A DNA stretch of 64,000 nt from Sphingobacterium sp. UBA5670 (GCF_002420705.1 NZ_DIIM01000003.1:346158-410157); one strand, 5' to 3'. Counted from the stretch's first letter, positions 49,501 through 59,200 are shown. Notes: a model not told the origin generated them from the sequence alone. Numbers and translations are program-made.

Positions 49501-50669
49501 AGAACAAATTTAGTCCATTTTTCTGTTCCTTCGTTATTTTTTACAACAGTATCAATGAAGGCCATACCTCTTACTCCATCATAAACAGTTGGAAAATCCA
49601 GTTGTTCCGCTGTTGGAGTCTTTCCTTCACGTTTTGCCGTCACTGTCGCTGCAAAATTACGATAGATATTTGCAAATGATTCTAATAAACCTTCTGGGTG
49701 ACCTGCAGGTACACGGGTATTATGCGTTGCAAAAGAACTCAACGTATACGGTGCAGCATATGCATTTCCTGTGCGGTAAAGCTGACGGGGTTGGTCGAGC
49801 ATTTTGATGATTAGATTGTTCGGATCTTCGTTGGCCCATTCTAACCCACCTTTTTCACCGTAGATACGGATACGGACAGCATTTTCCTCTCCGGCTGAAA
49901 TCTGTGATGCCATCAATACACCTTTTGCGCCATTTTCGAAACGCAAAAGTACTGAACCGTCATCGTCCAATAGACGACCTTCAACAAATGTCGTTAGATC
50001 AGCACATAGTTCTTCAATCTTCAATCCCGATACATACTCCGCTAAATGAGCCGCATGTGTACCAATATCACCCATAACCAAAGATTTCCCTGAACGTTTT
50101 GGATCTGCACGCCAAGCCGCTCCGGCATTGCCTTCACGTTCTGTTAAACGACTCAACCATCCCTGTGGATATTCAACAACAATCTTTCTGATCTTGCCGA
50201 AATGACCTTCTTTGATCATTGCTTTGGCTTGTTTGACCATTGGATAGCCTGAATATGTATGGGTAAGGCACAAGGTGCGGCCTGTACGTTCCACAGTTTC
50301 TTGCAATTCTTTTGCTTCTTCAACAGATACAGTCATTGGTTTTTCAACAACAACATCAAAACCCTTTTCCATTGCCAACTTAGCTGGAGCAAAATGTAAA
50401 AAGTTAGGGGTTACGATCGTCACAAAATCCATGCGCTCTCCTTCAGGAAGCAGAGATTCTTTTTCGACCATCTCTTCATAGTTTAGATAGACACGCTCAG
50501 GAGCTACAAATAGGTCTTCTCCAGATTGTTTTGAAATCTGCGGATCAATACTAAATGCACCACAAACCAGTTCAATCTTGCCATCCATAAAAGCGGCAAT
50601 ACGGTGTACAGCTCCGATAAAGGCATCATTTCCGCCTCCGACCATACCCATGCGAAGTTTTCTCTTCAT
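49497..50669 (-). CDS. Gfo/Idh/MocA family oxidoreductase
   Basis: A 390-residue NAD(P)-dependent oxidoreductase. The Rossmann motif is GMVGGGNDAFIGAVHRIAAF, the catalytic Lys is in VVVEKPMTVSVEEAKEL, and the late motif MGDIGTHAAHLAEYVSG has Asp and His of the active site. The family acts on sugars, inositols or related polyols; the substrate cannot be read from the sequence. It overlaps miaA by 4 bp, an operon pairing without an evident functional link. The 259-residue gene upstream ends 64 bp before its start. Confidence 0.92.
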   Translation of the reverse strand: MKRKLRMGMVGGGNDAFIGAVHRIAAFMDGKIELVCGAFSIDPQISKQSGEDLFVAPERVYLNYEEMVEKESLLPEGERMDFVTIVTPNFLHFAPAKLAMEKGFDVVVEKPMTVSVEEAKELQETVERTGRTLCLTHTYSGYPMVKQAKAMIKEGHFGKIRKIVVEYPQGWLSRLTEREGNAGAAWRADPKRSGKSLVMGDIGTHAAHLAEYVSGLKIEELCADLTTFVEGRLLDDDGSVLLRFENGAKGVLMASQISAGEENAVRIRIYGEKGGLEWANEDPNNLIIKMLDQPRQLYRTGNAYAAPYTLSSFATHNTRVPAGHPEGLLESFANIYRNFAATVTAKREGKTPTAEQLDFPTVYDGVRGMAFIDTVVKNNEGTEKWTKFVL

Positions 50670-50733
50670 AACGTTATTATTTTTGATTATTTATTTTTCA
50701 AACTCTTACAGTGTACAATATACACAATTTACC

Positions 50734-51513
50734 TTATTTTATATATAAAATCATCTTGATACTGCCCATATTTTGCTTTGGAAAGCCACTGGGAAACTGG
50801 TCCACGAGGGTGTTTAATTCCGCAGTGTTTCGATAGGCATACCGTGTTGTTCCTACAATCCAAAAGTTGATCGGTGCTGTTATTTCTTTCGCAACAAACC
50901 CAATTTTTTCTAAAGAAGAGTGCTGGCTCCAATCGCGATCGGTAAAGGTCATAATATCTCCTGGTGAGAAATCCTGACGAAAAGCTTTAATTAGCTTACT
51001 TAATCCGCCGATAACGTTAAAGCCTGATTTGTTGCAAAATCGTAATAACTCAAATGAGCGATAATCTTCCTCTCTATCCAGCATACGCCGTCCTCCGGAG
51101 AATATAGCGACGGCAACAAGTTCACCCTGCTCATAGAGTCCATAGCGGTATTTGCCTGGCAGAGCTGTCTGTAGATGATGTTCCACGAGGAACTGCAAGC
51201 TAGTTTTTTTGTCTATCCGGGCAACTACAGTGTTTCGTGCGTAAACACGTCTGTCATTTTTTGTTTTGGAAACAATACGTCTGACAATTAAGTCAAACTT
51301 CGCTACTAACTGGTCTTCATCGATATGAATACACGGTGTGGAAGTCTGATGTCTAACGGATTTATTGTGAGGATACAATAAGATTAAACTTGTTAATTCC
51401 GTTGGGATAATTTGTAGAAATCCATCAAGTCGCTGGAGCTTCAATGAAGTCTCTAAAGCCTGCTCTAGCCGAAGCTTGAACTGTGTTGCTAAATTTAGAA
51501 AGGATGGATCCAT
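50734..51513 (-). CDS. Uncharacterised protein with a GNAT-like domain as in phage Hef-like endonucleases
   Basis: A 259-residue soluble protein. The C-terminal half has YGLYEQGELVAVAIFSGGRR, SFELLRFCNKSG, VIGGLSKLIKAFRQDF, IMTFTDRDWSQHSSLEKIGF and FWIVGTTRYAYRN. I associate this order with the GNAT-like domain found at the C-terminus of phage Hef-like homing endonucleases, though no nuclease motif is seen here. The N-terminal half (to about residue 110) is not recognised. Start ATG at 51513 is 4 bases below a -7 element on the minus strand, so the message is probably leaderless. The origin could be phage-related, but no other phage gene is present. Confidence 0.6.
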   Translation of the reverse strand: MDPSFLNLATQFKLRLEQALETSLKLQRLDGFLQIIPTELTSLILLYPHNKSVRHQTSTPCIHIDEDQLVAKFDLIVRRIVSKTKNDRRVYARNTVVARIDKKTSLQFLVEHHLQTALPGKYRYGLYEQGELVAVAIFSGGRRMLDREEDYRSFELLRFCNKSGFNVIGGLSKLIKAFRQDFSPGDIMTFTDRDWSQHSSLEKIGFVAKEITAPINFWIVGTTRYAYRNTAELNTLVDQFPSGFPKQNMGSIKMILYIK

Positions 51514-51517
51514 AAAG

Positions 51518-51525
51518 CAAAAGTA
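51518..51525 (-). promoter_or_regulatory. Bacteroidota -7 element of the 259-residue gene
   Basis: Minus strand TACTTTTG, 4 bases before the ATG at 51513. A leaderless start is implied. Confidence 0.55.
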
Positions 51526-51572
51526 ACTTTTATCGAACTTTTGACGAAATATTCACTTTTAATAATAATCCG

Positions 51573-51580
51573 TACCTTTG
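51573..51580 (+). promoter_or_regulatory. Bacteroidota -7 element upstream of def
   Basis: TACCTTTG at 51573-51580. If it drives def, the leader is about 195 nt. A 32-codon ORF (51590-51688) begins 9 bases after the element. Confidence 0.55.
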
Positions 51581-51780
51581 TACCGAAGAATGAAATCTTG
51601 TTGTGGATTCTACTTGTTAATACGCACCATAATGCAGAGGCACAAATTAGCCTCATATGATCTCAAAAGAAATTGTGCATACAATTAACAATCGATACGT
51701 GACAACCTTTAAAAGTAAACAGTGTGCAGCGGACTCATATATAGCAAGGAGTATCGGCACTTATAAATAATTATTTACAT

Positions 51781-52362
51781 ATGAAACTTCCGATAGTGGC
51801 GTATGGCGACCCCGTATTAAGAAAGGTTGCTGATGAAATAGATGAAGACTATCCAGATTTAAAGAAATTGATTGATGATATGTTCGATACCATGTATGCA
51901 GCGCATGGTGTTGGATTGGCGGCTCCGCAGGTAGGTTTACCTATACGTATGTTCGTTATCGATGCAACACCATTTGCAGAAGATGATGAAGAAAATAAAG
52001 AGATGCTCAAATCTTTTAAAAAAGTATTCATTAACCCGATCATGGTTGAAGAGTCTGGTGAAAAATGGGCTTTTGGGGAAGGATGTTTAAGTATACCAGA
52101 TATTAATGAGGACGTATTGCGTCACAGAAATATCCGCATCAATTACTTGGATGAAAACTTTGAAGAACACGAAGTGGATCTAACAGGTCTGGCTGCCCGT
52201 GTGGTACAGCACGAATACGATCATATTGAAGGGAAATTGTTTACCGACAAATTGAGTGCTTTGAAGAAAACAATGTTAAAAGGGAGATTAGACGCCATTG
52301 CGAAAGGAAATATTCGCGTAGGTTATAAAATGAAATTCCCCCAACAAAAGAAAAAGCGTTAG
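51781..52362 (+). CDS. def: Peptide deformylase
   Basis: Removes the formyl group from nascent protein N-termini. The 193-residue protein has all three motifs: GVGLAAPQVG (about 43-52), EGCLSIP with the metal Cys (about 99-105), and QHEYDHIEGKLF with the metal His pair. Acidic insertion EDDEENKEML in the loop before motif II is seen in Bacteroidota homologues. The stop overlaps the terminator stem, so the gene ends its unit there. Confidence 0.96.
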   Translation: MKLPIVAYGDPVLRKVADEIDEDYPDLKKLIDDMFDTMYAAHGVGLAAPQVGLPIRMFVIDATPFAEDDEENKEMLKSFKKVFINPIMVEESGEKWAFGEGCLSIPDINEDVLRHRNIRINYLDENFEEHEVDLTGLAARVVQHEYDHIEGKLFTDKLSALKKTMLKGRLDAIAKGNIRVGYKMKFPQQKKKR

Positions 52363-52384
52363 TCCAAACTAACGCTTTTTCTTT
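52351..52384 (+). terminator. Intrinsic terminator overlapping the def stop
   Basis: AAAAAGCGTTAGT (52351-52363) pairs with ACTAACGCTTTTT (52368-52380), loop CCAA, then CTTTT. The def TAG stop lies in the first arm. Confidence 0.88.
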
Positions 52385-52484
52385 TGCTTGTGACTTTTCT
52401 TCGTCCTGGTCTCAAAAACGAACTAAATTATCTAAGGTATTAGCCTTGTCGAGGAGAAACTAAAACCGATATAGCTTATTCTAT

Positions 52485-53096
52485 TTAGTCCAGGCGCGGA
52501 AGATATAACCGATATTTAACGGCCGTCATCCGAATCAAAAATACAACTGCGGCTCCAATAAAGGCCGCCCAAGAAAGGTCGAGATCAAGATGCACAAGGA
52601 ATATATAAATGAGACCACCACCCAGACAGGCTGTAGCATATACTTCTTTTTTAAAGATTAGCGGTGTTTCATTTAGCAGGACATCGCGTGTCATACCGCC
52701 ACATACAGCTGTGAACATCCCAAAGATAATGGCTGCATAGGTATTACTTTCGTAGTTGAGCGATTTTTGTACGCCCAAGATAGTAAAAAAGCTAATTCCT
52801 ATGGCATCAAAAAGCGTCAAGGTACGATAATAACCGTACAATTGTTTATTGAAGATAATGGCGATTAGAATTCCTAGGAAAATAGCAATGAGATAATTGC
52901 TGTCATTGACCCACACGGGCCGTAGATTTAAAAATACATCCCGCATTGATCCTCCACCAATGGCGGTCACAAAGCCTAGAAAGGCAGCTCCAAAAATATC
53001 AATATCCTTGCGTTTTGCTGAGAGGGTTCCCGATATAGCAAAAAATAAGGTGCCCAGCAGATCACTCAGATAAAAATAGTTGGCATCAGTAATCAT
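52485..53096 (-). CDS. TRIC-type channel family (UPF0126) membrane protein
   Basis: A 203-residue inner-membrane protein with about seven spans from the ATG at 53096; a longer frame from 53135 is not favoured. Two internal repeats carry the family motif: AIGGGSMRDVFLN (first half) and AVCGGMTRDVLLNE (second half), as in bacterial TRIC cation channels and YadS/YicG-type proteins. The usual description is glycine or cation channel, but the transported substrate is not known. Single gene; the GAF protein ends 98 bp upstream of it. Confidence 0.93.
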   Translation of the reverse strand: MITDANYFYLSDLLGTLFFAISGTLSAKRKDIDIFGAAFLGFVTAIGGGSMRDVFLNLRPVWVNDSNYLIAIFLGILIAIIFNKQLYGYYRTLTLFDAIGISFFTILGVQKSLNYESNTYAAIIFGMFTAVCGGMTRDVLLNETPLIFKKEVYATACLGGGLIYIFLVHLDLDLSWAAFIGAAVVFLIRMTAVKYRLYLPRLD

Positions 53097-53193
53097 GATA
53101 ATTTTTTTAAAAATAATTATGTTAAACGCTCCCAATTGACAGCCACTGACAGAGCATCATCAATCAGGACGAATTTCCCTTTGTAGAACAAAG

Positions 53194-55557
53194 TTAGGAG
53201 AAATCCCGATAGTTTAGATTCACCGAAAGACGAATTGCTTTTAAACCAGCGATTCCCTGCACATCCTCCAATTTTAGATGTTCTATGGTCTGTTCAATGA
53301 TGCCCATGTCGTAGATTGCTTGTATACTTAACATGAGATCCTCTAAGATTTCATCCGATAAATAAACAATAGCTATTTTATTGACTTGTGTAAGCCGTTC
53401 TTTGGTTCGTTTTATACGTATTTTATCTATTCTTTTTTTGATTATTTCATAACGGATGTTGAGCGATCCCTCTACATCAAACCGACGTTCATCTTCCCGA
53501 AAGCTGATATCAATGCTATGAGGATTAATAAAGATCAGCTGAGTTGTCTCCAAAGCGAGCGGTAGGATGTCTTTTAGATGATAAGTTTTTAAAGCAATTC
53601 TAGCCATCGAAATAATCTGCTGACGTCTAAAAACGTTAATAAATTCGTAGCTGAATGGGTTTTGCGGAGTAATGGATTCACCGATGTATATATCATATTC
53701 AATGCCATCAGTTCTAAATTTTTGAAAATAAGACGGATAATTCCCTTGAATAAAACTGTTGAAATGATCGAGTTCCCTGCTGATAACCTGGTTGGTTTGG
53801 CGTAAAGAAGTTTCAAATTCATTCCGATAGAATTCACCTGTATCGCGATTGGTGAAAAAATGTCTTGCATAATGTTCAATGACCTCTATTTTCGTCGGGA
53901 ATTGCCTTCTGGCTTCTTCCAAAAATGGCTGTACATCTTTTCTGAAAAAATCGATGATCTTCACCATTGATTCATCAAAAGAAATATGGTCAAGAGATTC
54001 CGTAATCTGGTCGACACGGCTTGAAAAAGTCATAATTAACTTGTGCTTTCCATCCAGAGACAGTTCATCAATAAGCATTGCGAGCTGTTTGATCTTAAAG
54101 CTAAAATCCTTTAAAATAGAAGCATTTCGTATGATCGTGGAATCTTTGACGTCAACAGCGCCATAAAGTGGGTAGACCTCTTCAAATACGACCGCTTTGA
54201 TATGTGCGTCTGGACTGTCATTTTCTAGTTCCTGGATGTACTGAGCAGCGACATGGTTAAATTTCCACTGAACGGAGGGCTGTATGGTCGTAAAGCGGTT
54301 TATGATAATATCGTCAATACGTTTTTTAAATTCAAGGGTGATATCCTGCGATAGTTGTGATAAGATAGGAACTAAGGCGCCTAGGGCCTGCATGGTCTCA
54401 TTTTCGAGCTGATCCTCTTCACGGCTGTATATTTCCAATATACCCGAAAGGGAATGGTTATGAATCAGTGGGATACACAAATAGGCTTTTACCCCAGATT
54501 TGCTAATCTGCTCGTCGAAAATGGACTTTGTGTTCCGGATGCCATTCATCGCATTATTATTATAAAAGATCACATGCGGATGTTTGAGGTAGCCTGCAAG
54601 TTCGGCATTGATCCTGAAGGAATTATTTGTGGTGTAGGCTTCGGAGATCAGGATGCTTTTATTGGTGATGGTATAATCAAAAAAAGGCACTCCATTTAAC
54701 TGAAACAATGGAAATAGGCTAAAAACAGTATCAGCACCTTTTAATATCGGCGTCATGATTTTCTCTAAATCTGATAAGAAAAGATGATAGTTGTATGTCG
54801 GAAGATCCAATAGAATAGATTGGATTCTCTGTAAGGTATGTTCAGTACTGGTCTTCCTGAAGGTCACTATGCTAAATCCCGATAATTCGAAATCTTCCAG
54901 TTTGACGGTGCTAATGACCGTATTCCAGTCGAATAGCGAATCACTGGGATTTTCCGACAGACGTCCAATATCAATAGCGGGCAAAGTTTTCTTCGCTTTG
55001 ATCTCAACAAATTTGCAGTCGATGTCTAAATCATAGTAATCGATGATTTTGCCCTGATCATCGAGTTGATGATAGACAATGCTGATATGCTCATTGGATG
55101 AAAAACCATATAATCGTTCGAAGATCAGTGTATAGAATAATTTTTCTTGGTTTGTTAGGAGACTTCCAGCGCGCATTTTGCCTTGAATTTCCTGTTCCGC
55201 GAATTTCGTTCCACATAGGTCAAAAAAAGCTTCCGTTCCATAGAAGGCTTCTTCCGCTAGTGGTGTCGTTAATGCCCAGTATTTTTTTGGATCGGTGTCA
55301 ATCAGCGATACGGAGAGACTATAAATTAATTGAAGGATATCCTTATATGCATTGAGATTATGTTTGCAGAGTTTACCATTCACATGCTCTATTTCTTTAA
55401 TTCGTTCCAATGCAAATAAAGGAATCATATCATCCGATGGAGTGCCATTTTCTATAAATGACTCCAGGTATTTGAAGAATGGTTCAAAGTCAAGTCTATT
55501 TTTTGTATACGTATTGGCACTTTTTGTCGTGCTGAGTTGTACTTTCTTTATTTCCAT
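53194..55557 (-). CDS. Large GAF domain protein
   Basis: A 787-residue soluble protein. A GAF domain is readable at about residues 295-410 (KHPHVIFYNNNAMNGIRNTK, GVKAYLCIPLIHNHSLSGIL, LEIYSREEDQLENETMQALG). The N-terminal part (1-290) and the C-terminal part (420-787, helical) are not recognised; there is no kinase, cyclase or DNA-binding motif in view. A cytoplasmic ligand sensor acting by protein contact is the natural reading. It lies 12 bp after the large kinase-like/barrel gene, so it is part of that operon and linked to the ppk1 cluster. Confidence 0.8.
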   Translation of the reverse strand: MEIKKVQLSTTKSANTYTKNRLDFEPFFKYLESFIENGTPSDDMIPLFALERIKEIEHVNGKLCKHNLNAYKDILQLIYSLSVSLIDTDPKKYWALTTPLAEEAFYGTEAFFDLCGTKFAEQEIQGKMRAGSLLTNQEKLFYTLIFERLYGFSSNEHISIVYHQLDDQGKIIDYYDLDIDCKFVEIKAKKTLPAIDIGRLSENPSDSLFDWNTVISTVKLEDFELSGFSIVTFRKTSTEHTLQRIQSILLDLPTYNYHLFLSDLEKIMTPILKGADTVFSLFPLFQLNGVPFFDYTITNKSILISEAYTTNNSFRINAELAGYLKHPHVIFYNNNAMNGIRNTKSIFDEQISKSGVKAYLCIPLIHNHSLSGILEIYSREEDQLENETMQALGALVPILSQLSQDITLEFKKRIDDIIINRFTTIQPSVQWKFNHVAAQYIQELENDSPDAHIKAVVFEEVYPLYGAVDVKDSTIIRNASILKDFSFKIKQLAMLIDELSLDGKHKLIMTFSSRVDQITESLDHISFDESMVKIIDFFRKDVQPFLEEARRQFPTKIEVIEHYARHFFTNRDTGEFYRNEFETSLRQTNQVISRELDHFNSFIQGNYPSYFQKFRTDGIEYDIYIGESITPQNPFSYEFINVFRRQQIISMARIALKTYHLKDILPLALETTQLIFINPHSIDISFREDERRFDVEGSLNIRYEIIKKRIDKIRIKRTKERLTQVNKIAIVYLSDEILEDLMLSIQAIYDMGIIEQTIEHLKLEDVQGIAGLKAIRLSVNLNYRDFS

Positions 55558-55569
55558 GGATCGAAAATT

Positions 55570-58170
55570 TTAGAAGCGGAAACCGGTACTGAAGTAGGGA
55601 TACCAGCCTTCGTTGGATTTTGTCATGACAACATGTAAAGGAAGCGCATTGGCTACGATATAGTAAACTCCGCCGCCTACCCCCTGATGAAACTTGTCGT
55701 TGTTATAACCTTTGGCCCACACCTTCCCGATATCGTACATCCCCATGAGTCCGAATTCACCTGGAAGGACATAGCTTTTGACATCATGCACTTTAACGCG
55801 TGCTTCGATGTTATTATAGATCATCTGCTGGCCGGCGAAACGATATTGACGGAATCCTCTGAGATTTTCATGGCCGCCTAGAAATAGATATTGATAAAAC
55901 GTAGGATTACCGACGACTGTTCCGCCCCCTATTCTATTGGCGAATATAATGCCCTCATTAAACGCACTAAAATAGCCGGTCATTGCTGCACTTAACTGTG
56001 CGGAATTTTTTGAATACTGATTGAGTCCAAAATAGGAATTTAAAGCGGCTTCGATAAATAGTCCCTTGCTCGGATTGATCTTGCGATTACGGGAGTCCTG
56101 TGTCAAAAATGCATTGATGCCCGCAAAAGCTTTGTCTTTGGTTATCGAAAGACTATCGTATGAATGCAATGCCTGAGGATTTAGAATAAATCGATCCTCA
56201 TTTTCAACAGGATCTAAGTGATAAAATTGAATATGTGGACCTACTGCTAAGTTTAAGGTGGATGAAGGCTTCCATCTTAACTGCGGATTGATATTGAAAA
56301 TATTAAACCTACTCCTATAATATTTTGCACCATATTGTTCCTTCAGAAAGAGCGAGTTATTCCCCACGCCAAAGAAATTCTGGGTGTTGTCAGGGGCTTT
56401 CGCCAACGCGTCGACAACAAGATCGGCATTACCGACAATAGCTGTCCATTCTCCTCTATAATGGATTTTATATGCCCCGGTCCGAAAAGCCGTTGCAACG
56501 GTGAGCTGCTGCTTATATGTAAATGGTGTTTTTCTAAATCCGCGCTGATGGGTGTAGGCGGCACCAAGACCGAGCGAGAAGCCGTCATCGGCATTATAGC
56601 CGGCAGTAAGCAATGGAAGCCAAGAGTTATAAAGGTTTACCGGCACAAATTGCGTATTTAAACTATCCCGGCCATAATGAAGTTTTATCCTATTAGCGTT
56701 TCCCAAGAATGTTGATCCTTTGGTGTTTTCATACAGCCTGATTTTGGATTTGCTTTGGCTGATCACATACGTTTTTGGAATGCTGTCCCCTATAATTCGA
56801 AGCTTTATGGGAGAGCTTGCATTATTGATCACAACAGAATCTTTACCTTCGGATAAATAAAGACGAATTTCTTTTGTCAGGTCATCTTTATAGGTTTTGT
56901 CCATCAATGTTTTGGTGACTTTACCATCTTTATTGATTTTTAAAACCTTAATGTTTAAGCTTTTATTTTTTGTGCTGGTTATTTCAACCTTTTCATTTTT
57001 GTCGCTTAAATGAATATCGACAATGTTATTGATAAAATGGTAGTATTCTTCCATTGCTGCAGGCATCGCATCACGGCGGCTCTGAAGTGTCTTGAAAATT
57101 TGTTCACCACGAATAGCAATCGATGACTGGGGAAGGCTATGAACCGATTCCCATAACACGGAATCTGTAAGACGGGCGACAAATTGTGATACCTCTTTGG
57201 TCCATTCCTTATGGGATAGTTGGTTGCTGGGGTGAGCATTTAAGAACCGTGATTTGAATAACGAATAGCGGATATTAGGAATTCCCATTGTAAAACCCTG
57301 CATAACGGGGTTCACAAACTGCTGATAAATATCTTTCATCAGAAAACCTTGTGTGACACGCAATGCCTGATCCCGGTCACGGGGAATAGGAATATAATCC
57401 TTATCGCGATCTGTACTGTCCTGATTTTCATTGTACCATCGCCATTGATCTTCATGTCTGTCCCAATCACTTACCAGTACGTCCAGCATTCGGGCCCTTA
57501 GATAAGCCTTGGGTTTAAAATTATCATCATTATCTTCTTGCAGCTTTCGTACAGCCTTGGGGCTATTATCTGAGTCTCCAAGTGGTTCGCGCTCTTCCAA
57601 TAGGGCCACTGTATGCTCAAACAGTGGGGCATATTCGCCTAATATGCTGTCTTGGGCAACAACCCCGATGATGGGGTGTGCATGTGGGACGTTTACCGCA
57701 TTTGCGAGAGCTGGGATCATTAAGGCAGAATAGGGATGTTGCGCACTTGTCGCATCATCCAGGACATCCTGGACGAAGGTGCCGTGTAATTCTTCGGGGA
57801 TCAGTGATTCTGTCCTTTTATTGACCGACCTTAAAGCCCATTCTCTACCTGTGGGATCTGTTAGCCGTAAAGATACAGATTGCATCCCACCGCCCTGTTT
57901 GACAGGACTTAATCCGCCGTTCAGCTGAGAGAGCTGGAGCAAGGGCAAAGCGGTCTTTGCCGCCCATTCTTTACGGTAGTTTTCTCCCAAAAAGAACTTT
58001 TTAAACCGGCTCGCTTTGCCATATTTTGCATTCGCAATGACCGTTATGCTATCCTTGATAAGAATAGGAGCTATTGCTTTATCCTGATGTACTACGGACG
58101 GTTTGTGCTTTTGTTGTGCATAACCATGACTAGCAAGAAAAATGAGAAAGAAAGGGACGACCTTTTGCAT
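55570..58170 (-). CDS. Outer-membrane barrel protein with kinase-like N-terminal domain
   Basis: An 866-residue protein with signal peptide ending HGYAQ (about residue 19). Residues about 90-400 look like an atypical protein-kinase fold: GREWALRSVNKRT (a Lys or Arg where the ATP-binding Lys would sit, near 114-119), VLVSDWDRHEDQWRWYNE (Asp237, Arg238, His239: catalytic-loop-like DRH) and YIPIPRDRDQALRV (Asp265 or Asp267, metal-Asp-like). This resembles the D-R-H..N and D motifs of CotH/FAM20-type secreted kinases. Residues about 530-866 form a BamA-type surface-antigen barrel (FFGVGNNSLF, FLGGHENLRGFRQYRFAGQQ). Activity of the N-domain is not shown by the sequence alone. It lies 2 bp after a lipoprotein gene. 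Confidence 0.78.
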   Translation of the reverse strand: MQKVVPFFLIFLASHGYAQQKHKPSVVHQDKAIAPILIKDSITVIANAKYGKASRFKKFFLGENYRKEWAAKTALPLLQLSQLNGGLSPVKQGGGMQSVSLRLTDPTGREWALRSVNKRTESLIPEELHGTFVQDVLDDATSAQHPYSALMIPALANAVNVPHAHPIIGVVAQDSILGEYAPLFEHTVALLEEREPLGDSDNSPKAVRKLQEDNDDNFKPKAYLRARMLDVLVSDWDRHEDQWRWYNENQDSTDRDKDYIPIPRDRDQALRVTQGFLMKDIYQQFVNPVMQGFTMGIPNIRYSLFKSRFLNAHPSNQLSHKEWTKEVSQFVARLTDSVLWESVHSLPQSSIAIRGEQIFKTLQSRRDAMPAAMEEYYHFINNIVDIHLSDKNEKVEITSTKNKSLNIKVLKINKDGKVTKTLMDKTYKDDLTKEIRLYLSEGKDSVVINNASSPIKLRIIGDSIPKTYVISQSKSKIRLYENTKGSTFLGNANRIKLHYGRDSLNTQFVPVNLYNSWLPLLTAGYNADDGFSLGLGAAYTHQRGFRKTPFTYKQQLTVATAFRTGAYKIHYRGEWTAIVGNADLVVDALAKAPDNTQNFFGVGNNSLFLKEQYGAKYYRSRFNIFNINPQLRWKPSSTLNLAVGPHIQFYHLDPVENEDRFILNPQALHSYDSLSITKDKAFAGINAFLTQDSRNRKINPSKGLFIEAALNSYFGLNQYSKNSAQLSAAMTGYFSAFNEGIIFANRIGGGTVVGNPTFYQYLFLGGHENLRGFRQYRFAGQQMIYNNIEARVKVHDVKSYVLPGEFGLMGMYDIGKVWAKGYNNDKFHQGVGGGVYYIVANALPLHVVMTKSNEGWYPYFSTGFRF

Positions 58171-58172
58171 GC

Positions 58173-59066
58173 CTATTGTTTTTCAAATTTATAAATGAGC
58201 CCTTTATCCTGATTACCGGCTTCACTACTGATATAGAGATTGAATTTGGAATCAAAATTGATACCCTCAGGCTGTGGGAACATTTTCGGATCTAAGGAAT
58301 TCAGTGATTTTACATGAAAATTCTCGTCGGTCACGACAAGAACTTTGTCTACAGAGGATAATATATACCATTCTTTACTATCCGCTTTTTTTGCCAAGGC
58401 AGATGGTTTAAATGTTTTCTTGATTTTGGGGTCGAATTCTTTCAGCTCGTCGAGCTGAATGGCAAATTCTCCTTTTGGCTGGAATTGTCCATTTTCGCCG
58501 ATTGTAAAGATATAACCGGAAGTTTGCGCCTGCTTTCTATCCACTTTACATTCTTTGCATAATACGTAGGCTAAGTTGCTTTCCCGGTCTACAAAAAGCC
58601 CTTCATATTCTCCTTTTGGCAACAGGTTTTTCTGTTCGACAACGTTTTTTATATTTTCCTTTTCAGCGCTAGGAAAAGAATAGATACTGCCATTACTCTT
58701 TAAGACAAAGATGTGCGTATTGCTGATAGAGATATCCTCATAGTCACCATCTTTACCGAAGGGTGTAAACGTAACTTTCTGAGTCGCTTGGTTAAATTTA
58801 TATAGCAATCCCTGCTCATCCTGGATGGCATAAATATCATCATCCTGTCCTGAAATAAAGGCTATTCCAGATATCTCCAGCAATTCATCCGGCAAACTCA
58901 TCTTTATGCCTGAAGACAATGTATAGGGAATATTATGTGGTTGTTCTGCTTGAACATGAGTGAACTTGCTGTTGTTTTCTTTGGCCTTATTATTGGGGTT
59001 ACAGGCGGGGAAGATAGCCGTTGCTAGACCTAATGCCATAGTTGTTAGTATCGTAGAATTTTTCAT
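58173..59066 (-). CDS. SdiA-regulated-domain lipoprotein
   Basis: A 297-residue lipoprotein (lipobox IFPAC, Cys22). The mature part reads as a beta-propeller of the SdiA-regulated type: LPDELLEISGIAFISGQDDD, IYAIQDEQGLLYKFNQATQ, GDYEDISISNTHIFVLKSNG, YEGLFVDRESNLAYVLCKEC and FPQPEGINFDSKFNLYISSE. These proteins often bind or hydrolyse small ligands; this one is unassigned. It sits 135 bp after ppk1 and 2 bp before the kinase-like/barrel gene, so the two envelope proteins are expressed together. Confidence 0.85.
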   Translation of the reverse strand: MKNSTILTTMALGLATAIFPACNPNNKAKENNSKFTHVQAEQPHNIPYTLSSGIKMSLPDELLEISGIAFISGQDDDIYAIQDEQGLLYKFNQATQKVTFTPFGKDGDYEDISISNTHIFVLKSNGSIYSFPSAEKENIKNVVEQKNLLPKGEYEGLFVDRESNLAYVLCKECKVDRKQAQTSGYIFTIGENGQFQPKGEFAIQLDELKEFDPKIKKTFKPSALAKKADSKEWYILSSVDKVLVVTDENFHVKSLNSLDPKMFPQPEGINFDSKFNLYISSEAGNQDKGLIYKFEKQ

Positions 59067-59200
59067 CTTTATATATAATTAACTTTTAAATTGATGAAGC
59101 TGTCAGGTTTACAGGATTAGCTTACGCTCAATAATTGTATCGTAGGCCTTTTCAAGAAGACTTTGGCTTATTTTCGTAATTAGTCCTGATTGATTGCATA

